A stretch of 64,000 nt of DNA from Paenibacillus sp. BIHB 4019 (lineage in GTDB: Bacteria > Bacillota > Bacilli > Paenibacillales > Paenibacillaceae), in the NCBI RefSeq assembly GCF_002741035.1, contig NZ_CP016808.1, positions 2,430,001 through 2,494,000 of the forward strand, read 5' to 3'. Shown one piece after another: positions 46,717 through 56,232 of this stretch (within the stretch, counting starts at the first letter, position 1; each line of letters opens with the position of its first letter). The position numbers and the translations under genes are program-made. The notes under the pieces were generated by a model, which worked only from the letters and a program-made list of their open reading frames with translations, was not told the origin of the DNA and made no database searches.

Positions 46717-47775
46717 GTGAGCAATCTTCTAGTTATTTTCACGGGCGGGACGATTGGCAGCAAATCTGGCGCAGGAGCGATTAGCGTGCATGAAGCAGGC
46801 TCCTATGCGATTATTGAAGGCTATCAATCGGGCCCCCGTTACCGCGAGTCTGTAAAGCTGGAATGTGTGGAGCCGCTGAATATTCTCAGCGAAAATCTCG
46901 TGCCAGACGATTGGAATGTGTTGATTGAAACGATCCGCAGCGCGGACCTGTCCCAATATGACGGCATTATCATCACTCATGGCTCGGATACGCTTGCTTA
47001 TACGGCTGCAATGCTTAGCTATATTTTGTGTGATAGTCCCATCCCGATTGTGCTGGTGGCGAGCAACTATCCGCTTGGCGATCCGCGCAGCAATGGACTG
47101 CGCAACTTCGCTTCGGCTGTTGAGTTCATAGATGAGAAGCTGAAGGGCGTCTACGTCGTCTATGAAAATAGTGCGGGCGAGGCGATCGTGTATTTGGGTA
47201 CACGCGTCACGCAAGCAGTGTCGTTCACTGACCAATTGGAATGCCCGTATGACGTGCATTACGGCATCATGAGCGGGGGCAAGCTGATCGTAAATGAGCA
47301 TCCTTTCAACCCGCCTGCACAGGAGCTGCGTGCTCGCAAGCCTGCCCCGAGCCCATTCATCGCTGGCAAGGATAAGCTTCAATCGGGTCTGCTGTATGTG
47401 AAGCCGTTTTCGGGCATGACCTATGACTATTTTGATTTTGGGCAAAAAGCGCCGAAGGCAGTCGTTCACGATCTGTTCCACTCCAGCACGGCGAATACGA
47501 GTGCGAGCGAGCGCCATTCCCTGCTTGCATTCGCCGGGTATTGTGCCAAACATAGTGTAGACTTATATTTGTGTCCGCTCAAGGACAGCTCGGAAACGCT
47601 ATACGCGTCGTCGGTCGCTTTGCAGCAGGCGGGAGTGGCCTTTATCGAAAATATGTCGGTGGATGCGGCGCTTATGAAGCTGACGCTTGCTTATTCCCTT
47701 TATGCCGATAAGCAGCAAATTCGCGAGTTTGTGATGAATACACCGCTTTTCTATGAGTTTGTAGCATCTCGCTGA
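46717..47775 (+). CDS. ansA: Type I L-asparaginase
   Basis: 352 residues from GTG 46717, six bases after GGAGGA; the frame is open from 46645. No signal peptide, so cytoplasmic. Catalytic motifs: FTGGTIGS with the nucleophilic Thr, and IITHGSDTLAYTAAML with Thr-His-Gly-Ser-Asp. The C-terminal half has the domain that often carries allosteric sites. Hydrolyses asparagine to aspartate and ammonia. A monocistronic-looking gene. Confidence 0.9.
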   Translation: MSNLLVIFTGGTIGSKSGAGAISVHEAGSYAIIEGYQSGPRYRESVKLECVEPLNILSENLVPDDWNVLIETIRSADLSQYDGIIITHGSDTLAYTAAMLSYILCDSPIPIVLVASNYPLGDPRSNGLRNFASAVEFIDEKLKGVYVVYENSAGEAIVYLGTRVTQAVSFTDQLECPYDVHYGIMSGGKLIVNEHPFNPPAQELRARKPAPSPFIAGKDKLQSGLLYVKPFSGMTYDYFDFGQKAPKAVVHDLFHSSTANTSASERHSLLAFAGYCAKHSVDLYLCPLKDSSETLYASSVALQQAGVAFIENMSVDAALMKLTLAYSLYADKQQIREFVMNTPLFYEFVASR

Positions 47776-47839
47776 TGGACATGCTATCGTTGTTTGAGTA
47801 AGCAAGTGGAAATATCCAATACAAAGGAGCTGATTGGAC

Positions 47840-48301
47840 ATGACGCAAGTGCAAATTGGACAACAGGTTGAGAATTTTACATTGCCAGCCTCGAATGGCA
47901 AGGATGTATCGCTGCAGGACTATAAGGGCAAGAAGCTGGTCATTTATTTTTATCCGCGGGATATGACACCGGGCTGTACGACGGAATCATGTGATTTTAG
48001 AGATTACAATGGACAATTCAAGACGTTCAATACCGAAGTCATTGGCATCAGCCCTGACGATCTGGCGTCGCATGATCAGTTCATTGCTGCTCATGAGCTG
48101 CCTTTCCTGCTGCTCTCGGATACGGATAATCAGGTTGCCGAGCAGTTTGGCGTATGGAAGCTGCGCAGCCGTAATGGCGAGGAATTTATGGGCATCGAGC
48201 GTTCAACCTTTCTGATCGACGAGGAGGGCAAGCTGGCGAAAGAATGGCGCAGTGTCGTCGTTGAGGGCCATGTGCAGGAAGTGCTGGAGGCGGCGAAATA
48301 G
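47840..48301 (+). CDS. bcp: Thiol peroxidase, BCP/PrxQ-type peroxiredoxin
   Basis: 153 residues from ATG 47840, ten bases after AAAGGAG; a TTG at 47834 is less likely. Peroxidatic and resolving cysteines are in TPGCTTESCDF (C-x4-C, the atypical two-Cys BCP pattern). YFYPRDMTPG and a conserved Arg in GIERSTFLID complete the active site. Reduces H2O2 and organic peroxides using thioredoxin. Single gene. Confidence 0.94.
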   Translation: MTQVQIGQQVENFTLPASNGKDVSLQDYKGKKLVIYFYPRDMTPGCTTESCDFRDYNGQFKTFNTEVIGISPDDLASHDQFIAAHELPFLLLSDTDNQVAEQFGVWKLRSRNGEEFMGIERSTFLIDEEGKLAKEWRSVVVEGHVQEVLEAAK

Positions 48302-48355
48302 GCCTAATAGGCGCAGCAGGCAAACAGCATAATAGATGACTAGCGATTTTGTGAA

Positions 48356-48414
48356 AAATAAAGCGGCAGGCAGGATTAGAGCATTATGCTCTGATCCCGC
48401 CTGCCGCTTATTTG
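48356..48414. terminator. Bidirectional terminator between convergent genes
   Basis: AATAAAGCGGCAGGC (from 48358) and GCCTGCCGCTTATT (48399-48412) arms, with an inner hairpin AGAGCATTATGCTCT. The minus-strand side carries the stronger T run. Confidence 0.85.
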
Positions 48415-48416
48415 CG

Positions 48417-50285
48417 TCATTTCTGCGGTTCGCGGTCTGGCAGCTGGCTAACGTAGCTGTCGGAGAGCTGGAGCAGCTCCAGCGCGCGGTTGTATTCATC
48501 CTCGGTTGCCTTCTTGGCGCTTTCCATGCCATCGCCTGCGAGCGGGTGATGGGTGCCATCGTCGTAGCCGCTGCCGGACAGGAACAGCTCTTTGCTGCTG
48601 ACAAAGGAGCCTGTCGGCAAATAATAGCGCTGTGGCAGCAGGTTATACGAGCTGCTGTTCAGCAAATCTTGGCCAAAATGAATTTGCTTATCCAGCGAAA
48701 CGCCAAGCAAGTTCGAAACCGTCGGCAGCAAATCAACCTGCCCGCCAAGCTGGTCAAACTCCTTCGGCGAGGTAATGCCCGGAGAAGCAATAATAAGCGG
48801 AATATTAATCATATCGGTATAGCTGTACTCATAGCCATAAATTTCTTCCATTAATGCTTTATCATCGCGATCCAGCGAATAAATCGGCAAGCCCAGATGG
48901 TCGCCATACAGAACGATCAAGCTGTCATCCCAAAGTCCGCGCTGCTTGAGATCGTCAATAAATTGGCCGAGCGCATAATCCGCATAGTTCTGTGCTCGAA
49001 TGTAGTCGCCGACGAATGTGCCTTCGTAACGCTCGGGCAGCTCCATTTTATACTTCGTATCCGGAATGGTGAAGGGGTGATGAGCGGTCATTGAAATGAC
49101 TTGAGCATAAAATGGCTGTTCCTTGCTGTCCATTTTTTCCAGCTCATCCGCTGTTTTCTTATACAGCACCTCATCCGAAGCGCCGAAAAATACCGTATCG
49201 TCTTCACCGAAAAAGGCTTTATCATAATAGCGATTGAAGCCAAGCGCCTGATACAGCTCGCCGCGGTTCCAAAACTCCACGACATTCGTATGGAACGTCG
49301 CCGTATCATAGCCGTTTTCCGTCAAAACCCGCGGCAGGCTTGGCAGCACCTTGCCAGCATACACTTGGGTAGCTGCGCCATTAGGCGGAATATAATAGGA
49401 CGTGTTTACAATGAATTCAGCATCGGACGTATTGCCCTGGCCCACGCCTTGGTAAAAATGCTTGAAATAATAATTGTCCTTCGCCAGCTTATTCATATTC
49501 GGCGTAATTTCCTTGCCGTCGATGGTGAGGCCGATGAGAAAATTTTGAAATGATTCCAGCTGGATAATAATTAGGTTTTTGCCTTTGGCAGCCCCTTGCA
49601 GCTGCGGCGCTGCGACAGGCTCAAGCGTCTTGAGGCTGTTGATCTTCTCCTGCGTAATGGTAGAGGAATCAACCAGCTCGGGTTCTTTTTTGCCAAAAAT
49701 CGTATAGGCCTCATAATTCAGGATGCCCATTTGCTCGGCTTTCACAATTTCATTCATGCTCGCGCTATTCGGCAAAATGTTGAATAGGCATAGACCGAGC
49801 GATACCGCGAAGACAGTCGTCAGCATTCTTTTGCTCACACGAGTCTGGCTGGCGGTTTTCCAATACTGCGCCTTCTGCTTGCGAACGAGAAAATAAAACA
49901 TAAGGATTACATCGATAAAGACGAGCAAATAATACGGGTCCATCAGTGAAAATACGCTGTTGCTAACCGCCGTTACCTGATTGACCTGCTTTAGGGCAGA
50001 GGTGGTGACGATGACGCCGTAATATTTATAGTACATCAGCACAGCAAAGAGAATGGCTGTTATTAGTAAATTCGCTGTTAAGTAATACGTCAGCTTGCGT
50101 TTCGTTGCGAACCACTCAATGAGGCAAAAGACGATTAACGCAAATGGAACCTCCTTGAACAAGGTGCTCCACGACGGGCTTCCGAATACAACCATCCAAG
50201 TAAGAAAGCTTTTGAAAAGAACAATAATGGAGAATACAATAATCGGTCTGGTGCTGAACAGACGTTTTGGTGCAGATAAAGTCAA
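48417..50285 (-). CDS. LTA synthase-family phosphoglycerol transferase (LtaS-like)
   Basis: 622 residues, starting at TTG 50285 (GAAGGTAGG seven bases upstream; no nearby ATG fits). Five N-terminal membrane helices (about 12-165), then an extracellular sulfatase-fold domain. Active-site residues match LtaS: Glu244 in IIQLESFQNF, nucleophile Thr286 in GQGNTSDAEF, and the Asp-His in LYGDHLG. Polymerises glycerol phosphate from phosphatidylglycerol into lipoteichoic acid. No glycolipid genes are adjacent. Confidence 0.93.
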   Translation of the reverse strand: MTLSAPKRLFSTRPIIVFSIIVLFKSFLTWMVVFGSPSWSTLFKEVPFALIVFCLIEWFATKRKLTYYLTANLLITAILFAVLMYYKYYGVIVTTSALKQVNQVTAVSNSVFSLMDPYYLLVFIDVILMFYFLVRKQKAQYWKTASQTRVSKRMLTTVFAVSLGLCLFNILPNSASMNEIVKAEQMGILNYEAYTIFGKKEPELVDSSTITQEKINSLKTLEPVAAPQLQGAAKGKNLIIIQLESFQNFLIGLTIDGKEITPNMNKLAKDNYYFKHFYQGVGQGNTSDAEFIVNTSYYIPPNGAATQVYAGKVLPSLPRVLTENGYDTATFHTNVVEFWNRGELYQALGFNRYYDKAFFGEDDTVFFGASDEVLYKKTADELEKMDSKEQPFYAQVISMTAHHPFTIPDTKYKMELPERYEGTFVGDYIRAQNYADYALGQFIDDLKQRGLWDDSLIVLYGDHLGLPIYSLDRDDKALMEEIYGYEYSYTDMINIPLIIASPGITSPKEFDQLGGQVDLLPTVSNLLGVSLDKQIHFGQDLLNSSSYNLLPQRYYLPTGSFVSSKELFLSGSGYDDGTHHPLAGDGMESAKKATEDEYNRALELLQLSDSYVSQLPDREPQK

Positions 50286-50555
50286 AGTATCGCCTACCTT
50301 CCCTCGACAAATTAAGGCCGAGTCCCTCGTAAATTTACGATAAATTCATACTTATTATGCCTCTTCCTATAGTAGAATGTCAAAATGCAAAATTAGCCCT
50401 ATGCCGCATAATCGCAGAGGAGGCTCACAAAAATTACATAGGAAATTTCGGCAACCTTTTAAGACAGAATGAAGTCTATTAGGTATAGTGTAAAAAGAAC
50501 AGACTAATCGTTTATTACCCTTTTTTCCTGTACTAAACCCTATAAGGAGTGCATC

Positions 50556-51530
50556 ATGAAGAGAAAACGCAGAAGAGCGGTCGTTATTTTGTTATCTTTA
50601 TGCCTAATTGCGATGGCTGTTATAGTTATTGTGAAGTTTGATAAAACGGCGGTTCAAGCGCCAGGTGATACAGCGGCTGTCGTTACGCCAACAGCGGAAG
50701 CGAGTGCCGAGGTGGACGCTTCGCCATCCGTATCGCCGATCGAGGAAAGTACGACGCCGGAGGCGACAGAAACGGCAACAGCGGAAGAAACACCAACAGC
50801 AGAAGAATCGCAAGCGGCAACGCCTGCTCCTACACCGTCTCCGACTGTGAAGCCGACCCTAGAGCCGACAGCAACGCCGAAGGCAACAGCAAAGCCTTCC
50901 AGCGGCAGCTCTTCTGGCGATTTGGATGAAGGCTTAGCCGTTGTAGCGGAGCCGGAAAGCGTCACGGCGCTAGTGAATAAACAAAACAAGCTGCCGGATG
51001 ATTACGAGCCTTCCGAGCTGGTATATCCGGATGTGGCATTTATTTTCAGCGAGAAAATCGATAAGCGCAAAATGCGCAAAGTAGCGGCGGACGCGTTGGA
51101 AGAGCTGTTTGCAGGAGCGAAGAAGGACAAAATTTATTTAGCGGGCGTGTCGGCCTACCGTTCGCAAGCGACCCAAAAGGCGCTGTTCGACCGTTATGTG
51201 AAAAAGGATGGCCTGGAGAAAGCCAGAACGTACAGCGCTATCCCGGGGACGAGCGAGCATCAGACGGGACTTGCGATTGACGTGTCTGGAAGCGACGGCA
51301 AATGTGCAGCCGAAAGCTGTTTTGGCGGTACGGATGAAGCGGTATGGCTTGGCAAGCATGCCTATGAATATGGCTTTATAATTCGTTATCCTGAAGGCAA
51401 AGATAAAATTACCGGCTACAAATACGAGCCGTGGCATCTTCGTTATGTAGGCAAGGCGCTGGCGAAGGAATTGACGGATAACGACGAGACGCTTGAGGAA
51501 TATTACAACGCCATTCCAGTAAGCAAATAA
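50556..51530 (+). CDS. D-alanyl-D-alanine carboxypeptidase, VanY/M15B family
   Basis: 324 residues. N-terminal membrane anchor (about 8-28), a Thr/Pro/Glu-rich spacer (about 40-120), then the peptidase domain (about 150-315). Zinc ligands are in GTSEHQTGLAIDVS and EPWHLRYVGK; the SAYRSQATQKALF substrate motif is intact. Trims the terminal D-Ala from peptidoglycan stems. ATG 50556 follows AAGGAG. Divergent from the LtaS-like gene. No vancomycin-resistance genes are nearby, so it is probably a housekeeping enzyme. Confidence 0.92.
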   Translation: MKRKRRRAVVILLSLCLIAMAVIVIVKFDKTAVQAPGDTAAVVTPTAEASAEVDASPSVSPIEESTTPEATETATAEETPTAEESQAATPAPTPSPTVKPTLEPTATPKATAKPSSGSSSGDLDEGLAVVAEPESVTALVNKQNKLPDDYEPSELVYPDVAFIFSEKIDKRKMRKVAADALEELFAGAKKDKIYLAGVSAYRSQATQKALFDRYVKKDGLEKARTYSAIPGTSEHQTGLAIDVSGSDGKCAAESCFGGTDEAVWLGKHAYEYGFIIRYPEGKDKITGYKYEPWHLRYVGKALAKELTDNDETLEEYYNAIPVSK

Positions 51531-51540
51531 TAGCGGAAAT

Positions 51541-51594
51541 GCAGCGTTTACCGAGTCTGGGCATGAGCTCAGGCGGGTACACGCTGCTTTTTTC
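51541..51594 (+). terminator. Probable intrinsic terminator of the carboxypeptidase gene
   Basis: GCAGCGT (51541-51547) pairs with ACGCTGC (51581-51587), with partial inner pairing, then six T. Confidence 0.75.
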
Positions 51595-51861
51595 TGTGAA
51601 AATATTGCCGCTTTGCTATCCGCTTCCGAACGATATCTAGATCTTTGCCTCGAATGTGCGGCAGTCTGTTTTCGCACATTCGGATGCCCGTTTTCAGCGG
51701 TTGCTTGCTACAAAAATTGAAGCAGCTCCACAGTGGTTGCTGGCAGTCCAGAACTTGCAGGAATTGACGGAAGCACAATACGTCCTTTGCCATTGACAGC
51801 TCGCCTTCTCAGCTATAGGATGGACAAATTAAGGATCAATTTATACAAGTGAAGGGAATGG
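51595..51861. other. Gene-free spacer with one inverted repeat
   Basis: The perfect palindrome CGAATGTGCG (51651-51660) and CGCACATTCG (51673-51682) has no T run. No ORF with a plausible ribosome site is seen. Confidence 0.5.
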
Positions 51862-52830
51862 ATGCTGATGGGAACCAGGCTTTATTACAATCATGATGCG
51901 GGAGTAGATGACCTCGTTTCTTTATTTCTTGTGTTGCAAATGAAAGAGGTAGAGCTAGTCGGTGTATCGGTCATCCCTGCGGATGGCTATTTGGAGCCCG
52001 GCATGAAAGCCAGCCGCAAAATCATTGACCGCTTCGGACGCGGCGATGCCTCGTCAAGCGTCGAGGTTGCGAGATCCAATTCTCGCGGGCGCAATCCCTT
52101 TCCTGCGGAATGGCGGATGCATACCTTTTTCGTCGACGCGCTGCCGATTCTAAACGAGCCGGAGCAGATTAAGACGCGTGAGGCGGAGCTGCCGGCCCAT
52201 CTTCATATGATTGAAGCGATTCGCGCCTCGGATGAGAAAACAACGCTGCTGTTCACTGGGCCGCTGACGGATCTAGCCCGTGCATTAGATGAGGCCCCGG
52301 ATATTGAAGCGAACATCGAAAAGCTCGTCTGGATGGGCGGAACGTTCAATGAGAAAGGCAATGTGCAGGAACCGGAGCATGATGGAACCGCAGAGTGGAA
52401 TGCGTTCTGGGACCCGGAAGCAGTAGAGCGGGTATGGGCCAGCAAAATTCCGATCATCCTCGTTGCTTTGGAAAGCACGAATAAGGTGCCGCTGACGGTG
52501 CCGATCCGCAATCGCTGGGCTTCGCTGCGCCGTCATGAGGGCATGGATTTTGTCGGGCAATGTTACGCCGCCTGTCCGCCGCTTGTTTATATGGAGACGA
52601 ATTCGACGTATTACCTATGGGATGTTCTAACAACCGCAACGGTGGGCGATTCAAGCCTCGTCTCAATGAGGACGGTCCACAGCAAGGCGATCGCGCATGG
52701 CGCGAGCCAAGGGAGAACCATTGAAGCGGAGGATGGCCGTCCAGTCAGCCTCGTGTACGATGTGGAGCCGGAGCGTTTCTTCGACTATATAACGGAGCTG
52801 GCTTGCAGTGCTGAGATTAATCCAGCGTAA
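51862..52830 (+). CDS. Nucleoside hydrolase (IUNH family)
   Basis: 322 residues. The metal/ribose-binding N-terminus reads YYNHDAGVDDLVSL, so the usual D-x-D-x-x-x-D-D motif has Asn in place of the first Asp. LLFTGPLTDLARALDE, KLVWMGGTF and the AEWNAFWDPEAVERVW region (NxxxDPxA-like) are typical. Family members split N-ribosides into base and ribose. ATG 51862 follows AAGGGA; an in-frame ATG at 51868 is also possible. No pathway neighbours. The Asn change may alter activity. Confidence 0.85.
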   Translation: MLMGTRLYYNHDAGVDDLVSLFLVLQMKEVELVGVSVIPADGYLEPGMKASRKIIDRFGRGDASSSVEVARSNSRGRNPFPAEWRMHTFFVDALPILNEPEQIKTREAELPAHLHMIEAIRASDEKTTLLFTGPLTDLARALDEAPDIEANIEKLVWMGGTFNEKGNVQEPEHDGTAEWNAFWDPEAVERVWASKIPIILVALESTNKVPLTVPIRNRWASLRRHEGMDFVGQCYAACPPLVYMETNSTYYLWDVLTTATVGDSSLVSMRTVHSKAIAHGASQGRTIEAEDGRPVSLVYDVEPERFFDYITELACSAEINPA

Positions 52831-52993
52831 AAAGACAGCCTAGTAGGATTTTAGAAACAGGAAGGATACATGGTTTGCTTTTGCTGCATTGTTTTTGCTG
52901 CATCTTTCAATGTAAGAGTGACCGTGAATAAAACGTTTCAAGACTTGTCGTGCGGTTTATTAATATGAAGAGGCTTCCGAATTTATTTTGGAA

Positions 52994-53036
52994 AAAAGAA
53001 AGAGATGAGGCTGACGCGCTTCATCTCTTTCTTGCT
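52994..53036 (+). terminator. Probable terminator after the nucleoside hydrolase gene
   Basis: AAAGAAAGAGATGA (52995-53008) pairs with TCATCTCTTTCTT (53021-53033); the T tail is weak. Confidence 0.6.
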
Positions 53037-53057
53037 TAAGTAACATACTTAAGCGGC

Positions 53058-53272
53058 ATATTTAAAATGTTTTTCTAGAAGCATGGTGAAAAAGGCGGAG
53101 CGGAATGAAAAGGCAGGCCTTGCGAAGCGTCAGCGTTCGCTTTTGCCCTTGAATGTCCACTTGTGGTGGCTCATTCGATGACATTCAAGGGCAATGGCGA
53201 TCGGAAGCCAACCTTTTCATGCAGCGCAGCCACTTTTCACCAAAAGCACTAGAACGACGCTTTAAATTAACG
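53058..53272. repeat. Long imperfect palindrome, possible MITE-like element or structured RNA
   Basis: Nested arms extend over ~200 bp: a perfect 15-base core (53143-53157 and 53180-53194), then ATGAAAAGG/CCTTTTCAT (53105-53113, 53212-53220), TGGTGAAAA/TTTTCACCA (53084-53092, 53234-53242) and TCTAG/CTAGA (53075-53079, 53249-53253). It lies directly downstream of the minus-strand dGTPase-family gene. No coding potential is seen. Confidence 0.6.
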
Positions 53273-54589
53273 CTAGTCCATTTCATAGATCGAGCCCGAT
53301 TTGCTGGCATAAAGCTCAGCGTAGACCTTCTCCGCATAAGCATCGGTCATGCCGGAAATATAATCCGCGACGAAGCGCGGCCAAGTCCAGTTCTGCTTAT
53401 GCTGCTCATAATTGGCAATCCAGTCTGGCGGAATGATGAGCCGTCCGTGCTCAGGGATACGGAAGCTTTCCCACAGTCTGCGAATCATAATTTCGCTGCG
53501 TTTTTGCAGTCGTTGGACGCGGAAATCTTTAATCAGCGTCACCCATGCCAGCTTCTTGAGAATTTCCATCGTCCGCAGCAGTTCCAGATCCTGCTGTCCA
53601 TCCTTGACGAAGGTGACCTTCTTCCAGCCTGGGGTAGAGGAGTCAATAATGCCGACCTTTCCGGCAAAAACGCTGACCCAGCGCGCTTTCATCTCCCTGC
53701 GCGTGCGCGACGTTTCCTGATCGTACAGCGCATACAGCTCTTCCCATTGCTCCAAATAAGCGGCGAGCACCTTCTTCACCATCGCAGGAATGTCTACCTG
53801 ATGCCAGCCAACCTCCATATTGCCTTGGTCCTCAACAATTTCCTGTACCAGATGGTCAATCAGGCGCTGATCTTCAAAAAACGTGCGATTCATCTGGATT
53901 TTGCCTGCACGGATGCCATCCTCGATATCATGGGTGGAATAAGCGATATCATCGCATAAATCCATTAGCTGTGCTTCGAGGGTGGAACGGCCCTTGGGCA
54001 TTTTCCAAGAATGGCGCAGCTGCTCAATATCTGCCCATTCGGAGCTGTACAGCCCTTTAAGCCTTCCGGGCTCATCCAGCGAATAAGGGTATTTATTTGT
54101 AGCCAGCAGCACGGCTGCAGTCAGATCAAGCCCGCTGCCGCTGCCGGCGCGCTTCTCCAGAAACATGAGGATGCGGAAGTTTTGCGCATTGCCTTCATAG
54201 GTCATGCCATGCTCTTCATGAAGCAGGTGATCAAGCACCTCTTCGCCTTTATGGCCGAATGGCGGATGGCCGAGATCATGGGCGAGCGCCGCAATTTCGA
54301 CGACGGCGGGGTCGAGCATCAGGCCGGGATGTTCTTTTTTAGCTAAAAAGGCATATTGCTTGCCCAGTCTCCGAGCGACCTCGCGGGCGATTTGGGAAAC
54401 TTCAAGCGAGTGCGTCAGCCGTGTGCGGTAATAATCGCCAGAACCAGCGCCGAACACCTGTGATTTTCCCTGCAGCCTGCGAAAAGCGGGGGATTGAATC
54501 AAGCGGGCATAATCCCGTTCATATTCGTCTCGTTCTTCACTGAAAGTTCCCAGCGCAGGTTCGTCCAATCGTAGCTTGCGTAAGTCCAT
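53273..54589 (-). CDS. dgt: dGTPase-family deoxynucleotide triphosphohydrolase (HD domain)
   Basis: 438 residues from ATG 54589, seven bases after GGGAGG; an upstream ATG at 54604 lies before that site. HD-domain metal ligands: RLTHSLEVSQIAR, AALAHDLGHPPFGHKGE and, later, LMDLCDDIAYSTHDIEDGIR. Dgt-type opening with the ERDYARLIQSPAFRRLQGK motif. Family members hydrolyse dNTPs to nucleoside and triphosphate, controlling dNTP pools or limiting phage. A lone gene, followed by the long palindrome at 53058-53272. Confidence 0.92.
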   Translation of the reverse strand: MDLRKLRLDEPALGTFSEERDEYERDYARLIQSPAFRRLQGKSQVFGAGSGDYYRTRLTHSLEVSQIAREVARRLGKQYAFLAKKEHPGLMLDPAVVEIAALAHDLGHPPFGHKGEEVLDHLLHEEHGMTYEGNAQNFRILMFLEKRAGSGSGLDLTAAVLLATNKYPYSLDEPGRLKGLYSSEWADIEQLRHSWKMPKGRSTLEAQLMDLCDDIAYSTHDIEDGIRAGKIQMNRTFFEDQRLIDHLVQEIVEDQGNMEVGWHQVDIPAMVKKVLAAYLEQWEELYALYDQETSRTRREMKARWVSVFAGKVGIIDSSTPGWKKVTFVKDGQQDLELLRTMEILKKLAWVTLIKDFRVQRLQKRSEIMIRRLWESFRIPEHGRLIIPPDWIANYEQHKQNWTWPRFVADYISGMTDAYAEKVYAELYASKSGSIYEMD

Positions 54590-54736
54590 TGTTGTTCCTC
54601 CCATGCCGCTCCAGCAGTTCTTTTGAAAAATTGTAGCATACTTTCATGTTTGAACATATACCGCCCATAGAGTATGATTTGATTAATTATAAAAAAATGT
54701 GCATGTTGTAAAAGGCATATCGGGGGAGCTTTAGCG

Positions 54737-56182
54737 ATGACTATGTTTCAAGACTTTTATTTCATCTTCACCTTGCTGAATATATTGCTCGCTTTCGCCC
54801 TTGTCTTCTTGGAGAGACGCAACGTCAGCTCTACTTGGGCTTGGATTATGGTATTATCTTTCATTCCTGTATTCGGTTTTATTCTTTATTTGATTCTCGG
54901 CCAGCAGCTGCGCAAGCGCAAATTGTTCAAGCTGCTCGGAGACAGCCAGCGCATCATAGAAGATACCGTGGATCGGCAGAAGTTTCAGCTTATGGATCGC
55001 AACACCGTCTTTCATGATGCCGAGACGAACGACTACCGGGATATGATTTTTATGAATTTGGTCAGCAGCTACGCCTTGTTCTCGCAAAATAACGCCATTC
55101 GTATCTATACGGAAGGCAACGAAAAATTCGACGCGCTAATTGCGGATATCGCCTCCGCAGAGCATCATATTCATCTGGTGTATTACATTGTGCGTAATGA
55201 TGTGCTGGGCAACAGGCTGCTTCGAGCATTGGTAGCGAAAGCGCAGCAAGGCGTAGAGGTCAAGTTTCTTTATGATCACATCGGGAGTTCGGGACTGCCG
55301 CGGTCGTTTTTCAACAAGCTGCGGGAAGCAGGCGGCAAAGCGCAAGCCTTTTTCCCCTCGCGCATTCCGTATGTAAATTTAAAGCTGAACTATCGCAATC
55401 ATCGCAAGCTGGCCATCATCGACGGCATGACCGGCTATATTGGCGGATTTAATGTGGGAGACGAATATTTGGGCTTGGACAAGCATTTCGGCGAGTGGCG
55501 GGACACGCATTTGCGGGTGAATGGACATGCCGTGCATCAAATGCAGGCTCAGTTTCTCATGGATTGGAATCTTGCATCGTCAGGCACGGTGGAGCTGAAT
55601 CGCAGCTATTTTCCGGTAGTCAAAGAAGGCGGCGGCATTGGGATGCAGGTTGTAGCCAGCGGACCAGATTCCGAGGATCAGCAAATTAAAGATGCTTATA
55701 TTAAAATGATTTATTCGGCAAAACGGTCGATTTGCTTGCAGACGCCTTATTTTGTGCCAGACGAGAGCCTAATGACCGCCCTGAAAATTGCCGTCCAATC
55801 CGGTGTGAAGGTGCAGGTTATGATTCCGAAAAAACGCGATCATTTCTTTGTTTATTGGGCGACACGCGCTTATATTGCCGAGCTGCTGGCAGGCGGCATT
55901 GAATGCTATTTGTATGAAAAAGGCTTCCTGCATGCCAAAACCATTGTCATCGATGGCAAGATCGCTTCAGTGGGAACAGCGAATATTGATATTCGCAGCT
56001 TTAAGCTGAATTTTGAGATGAACGCTTTTATTTATGAGGAAAGTACCGCGGGACAGTTAAAGGAGATATTCGAGGCGGATATTGAAAATAGTATCAAGCT
56101 CCAGAAAGACGAGTTTGCAAAACGTCCGCTGTTTGAACGCTTCAAGGAGTCGATCAGCCGGCTGCTCTCGCCGATTCTGTAG
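54737..56182 (+). CDS. cls: Cardiolipin synthase (phospholipase D family)
   Basis: 481 residues. Two N-terminal membrane helices (about 6-55), then two PLD active sites: HRKLAIIDG (nt about 55400) and HAKTIVIDG (nt about 55930), each with the HxKx4D motif and downstream IGGFNVGDEY or SVGTANIDIRS. Condenses two phosphatidylglycerols into cardiolipin at the membrane. ATG 54737 follows GGGGGAG. A monocistronic gene with its own terminator. Confidence 0.95.
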   Translation: MTMFQDFYFIFTLLNILLAFALVFLERRNVSSTWAWIMVLSFIPVFGFILYLILGQQLRKRKLFKLLGDSQRIIEDTVDRQKFQLMDRNTVFHDAETNDYRDMIFMNLVSSYALFSQNNAIRIYTEGNEKFDALIADIASAEHHIHLVYYIVRNDVLGNRLLRALVAKAQQGVEVKFLYDHIGSSGLPRSFFNKLREAGGKAQAFFPSRIPYVNLKLNYRNHRKLAIIDGMTGYIGGFNVGDEYLGLDKHFGEWRDTHLRVNGHAVHQMQAQFLMDWNLASSGTVELNRSYFPVVKEGGGIGMQVVASGPDSEDQQIKDAYIKMIYSAKRSICLQTPYFVPDESLMTALKIAVQSGVKVQVMIPKKRDHFFVYWATRAYIAELLAGGIECYLYEKGFLHAKTIVIDGKIASVGTANIDIRSFKLNFEMNAFIYEESTAGQLKEIFEADIENSIKLQKDEFAKRPLFERFKESISRLLSPIL

Positions 56183-56188
56183 GCAGCA

Positions 56189-56232
56189 TAAAGGGATTCC
56201 GCTTATCGATGATAACCGGAATCCCTTTAACT
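56189..56232 (+). terminator. Intrinsic terminator of cls
   Basis: AAAGGGATTCCG (56190-56201) pairs with CGGAATCCCTTT (56217-56228); the inner TTATC-GAT-GATAA extends the stem. Confidence 0.85.
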
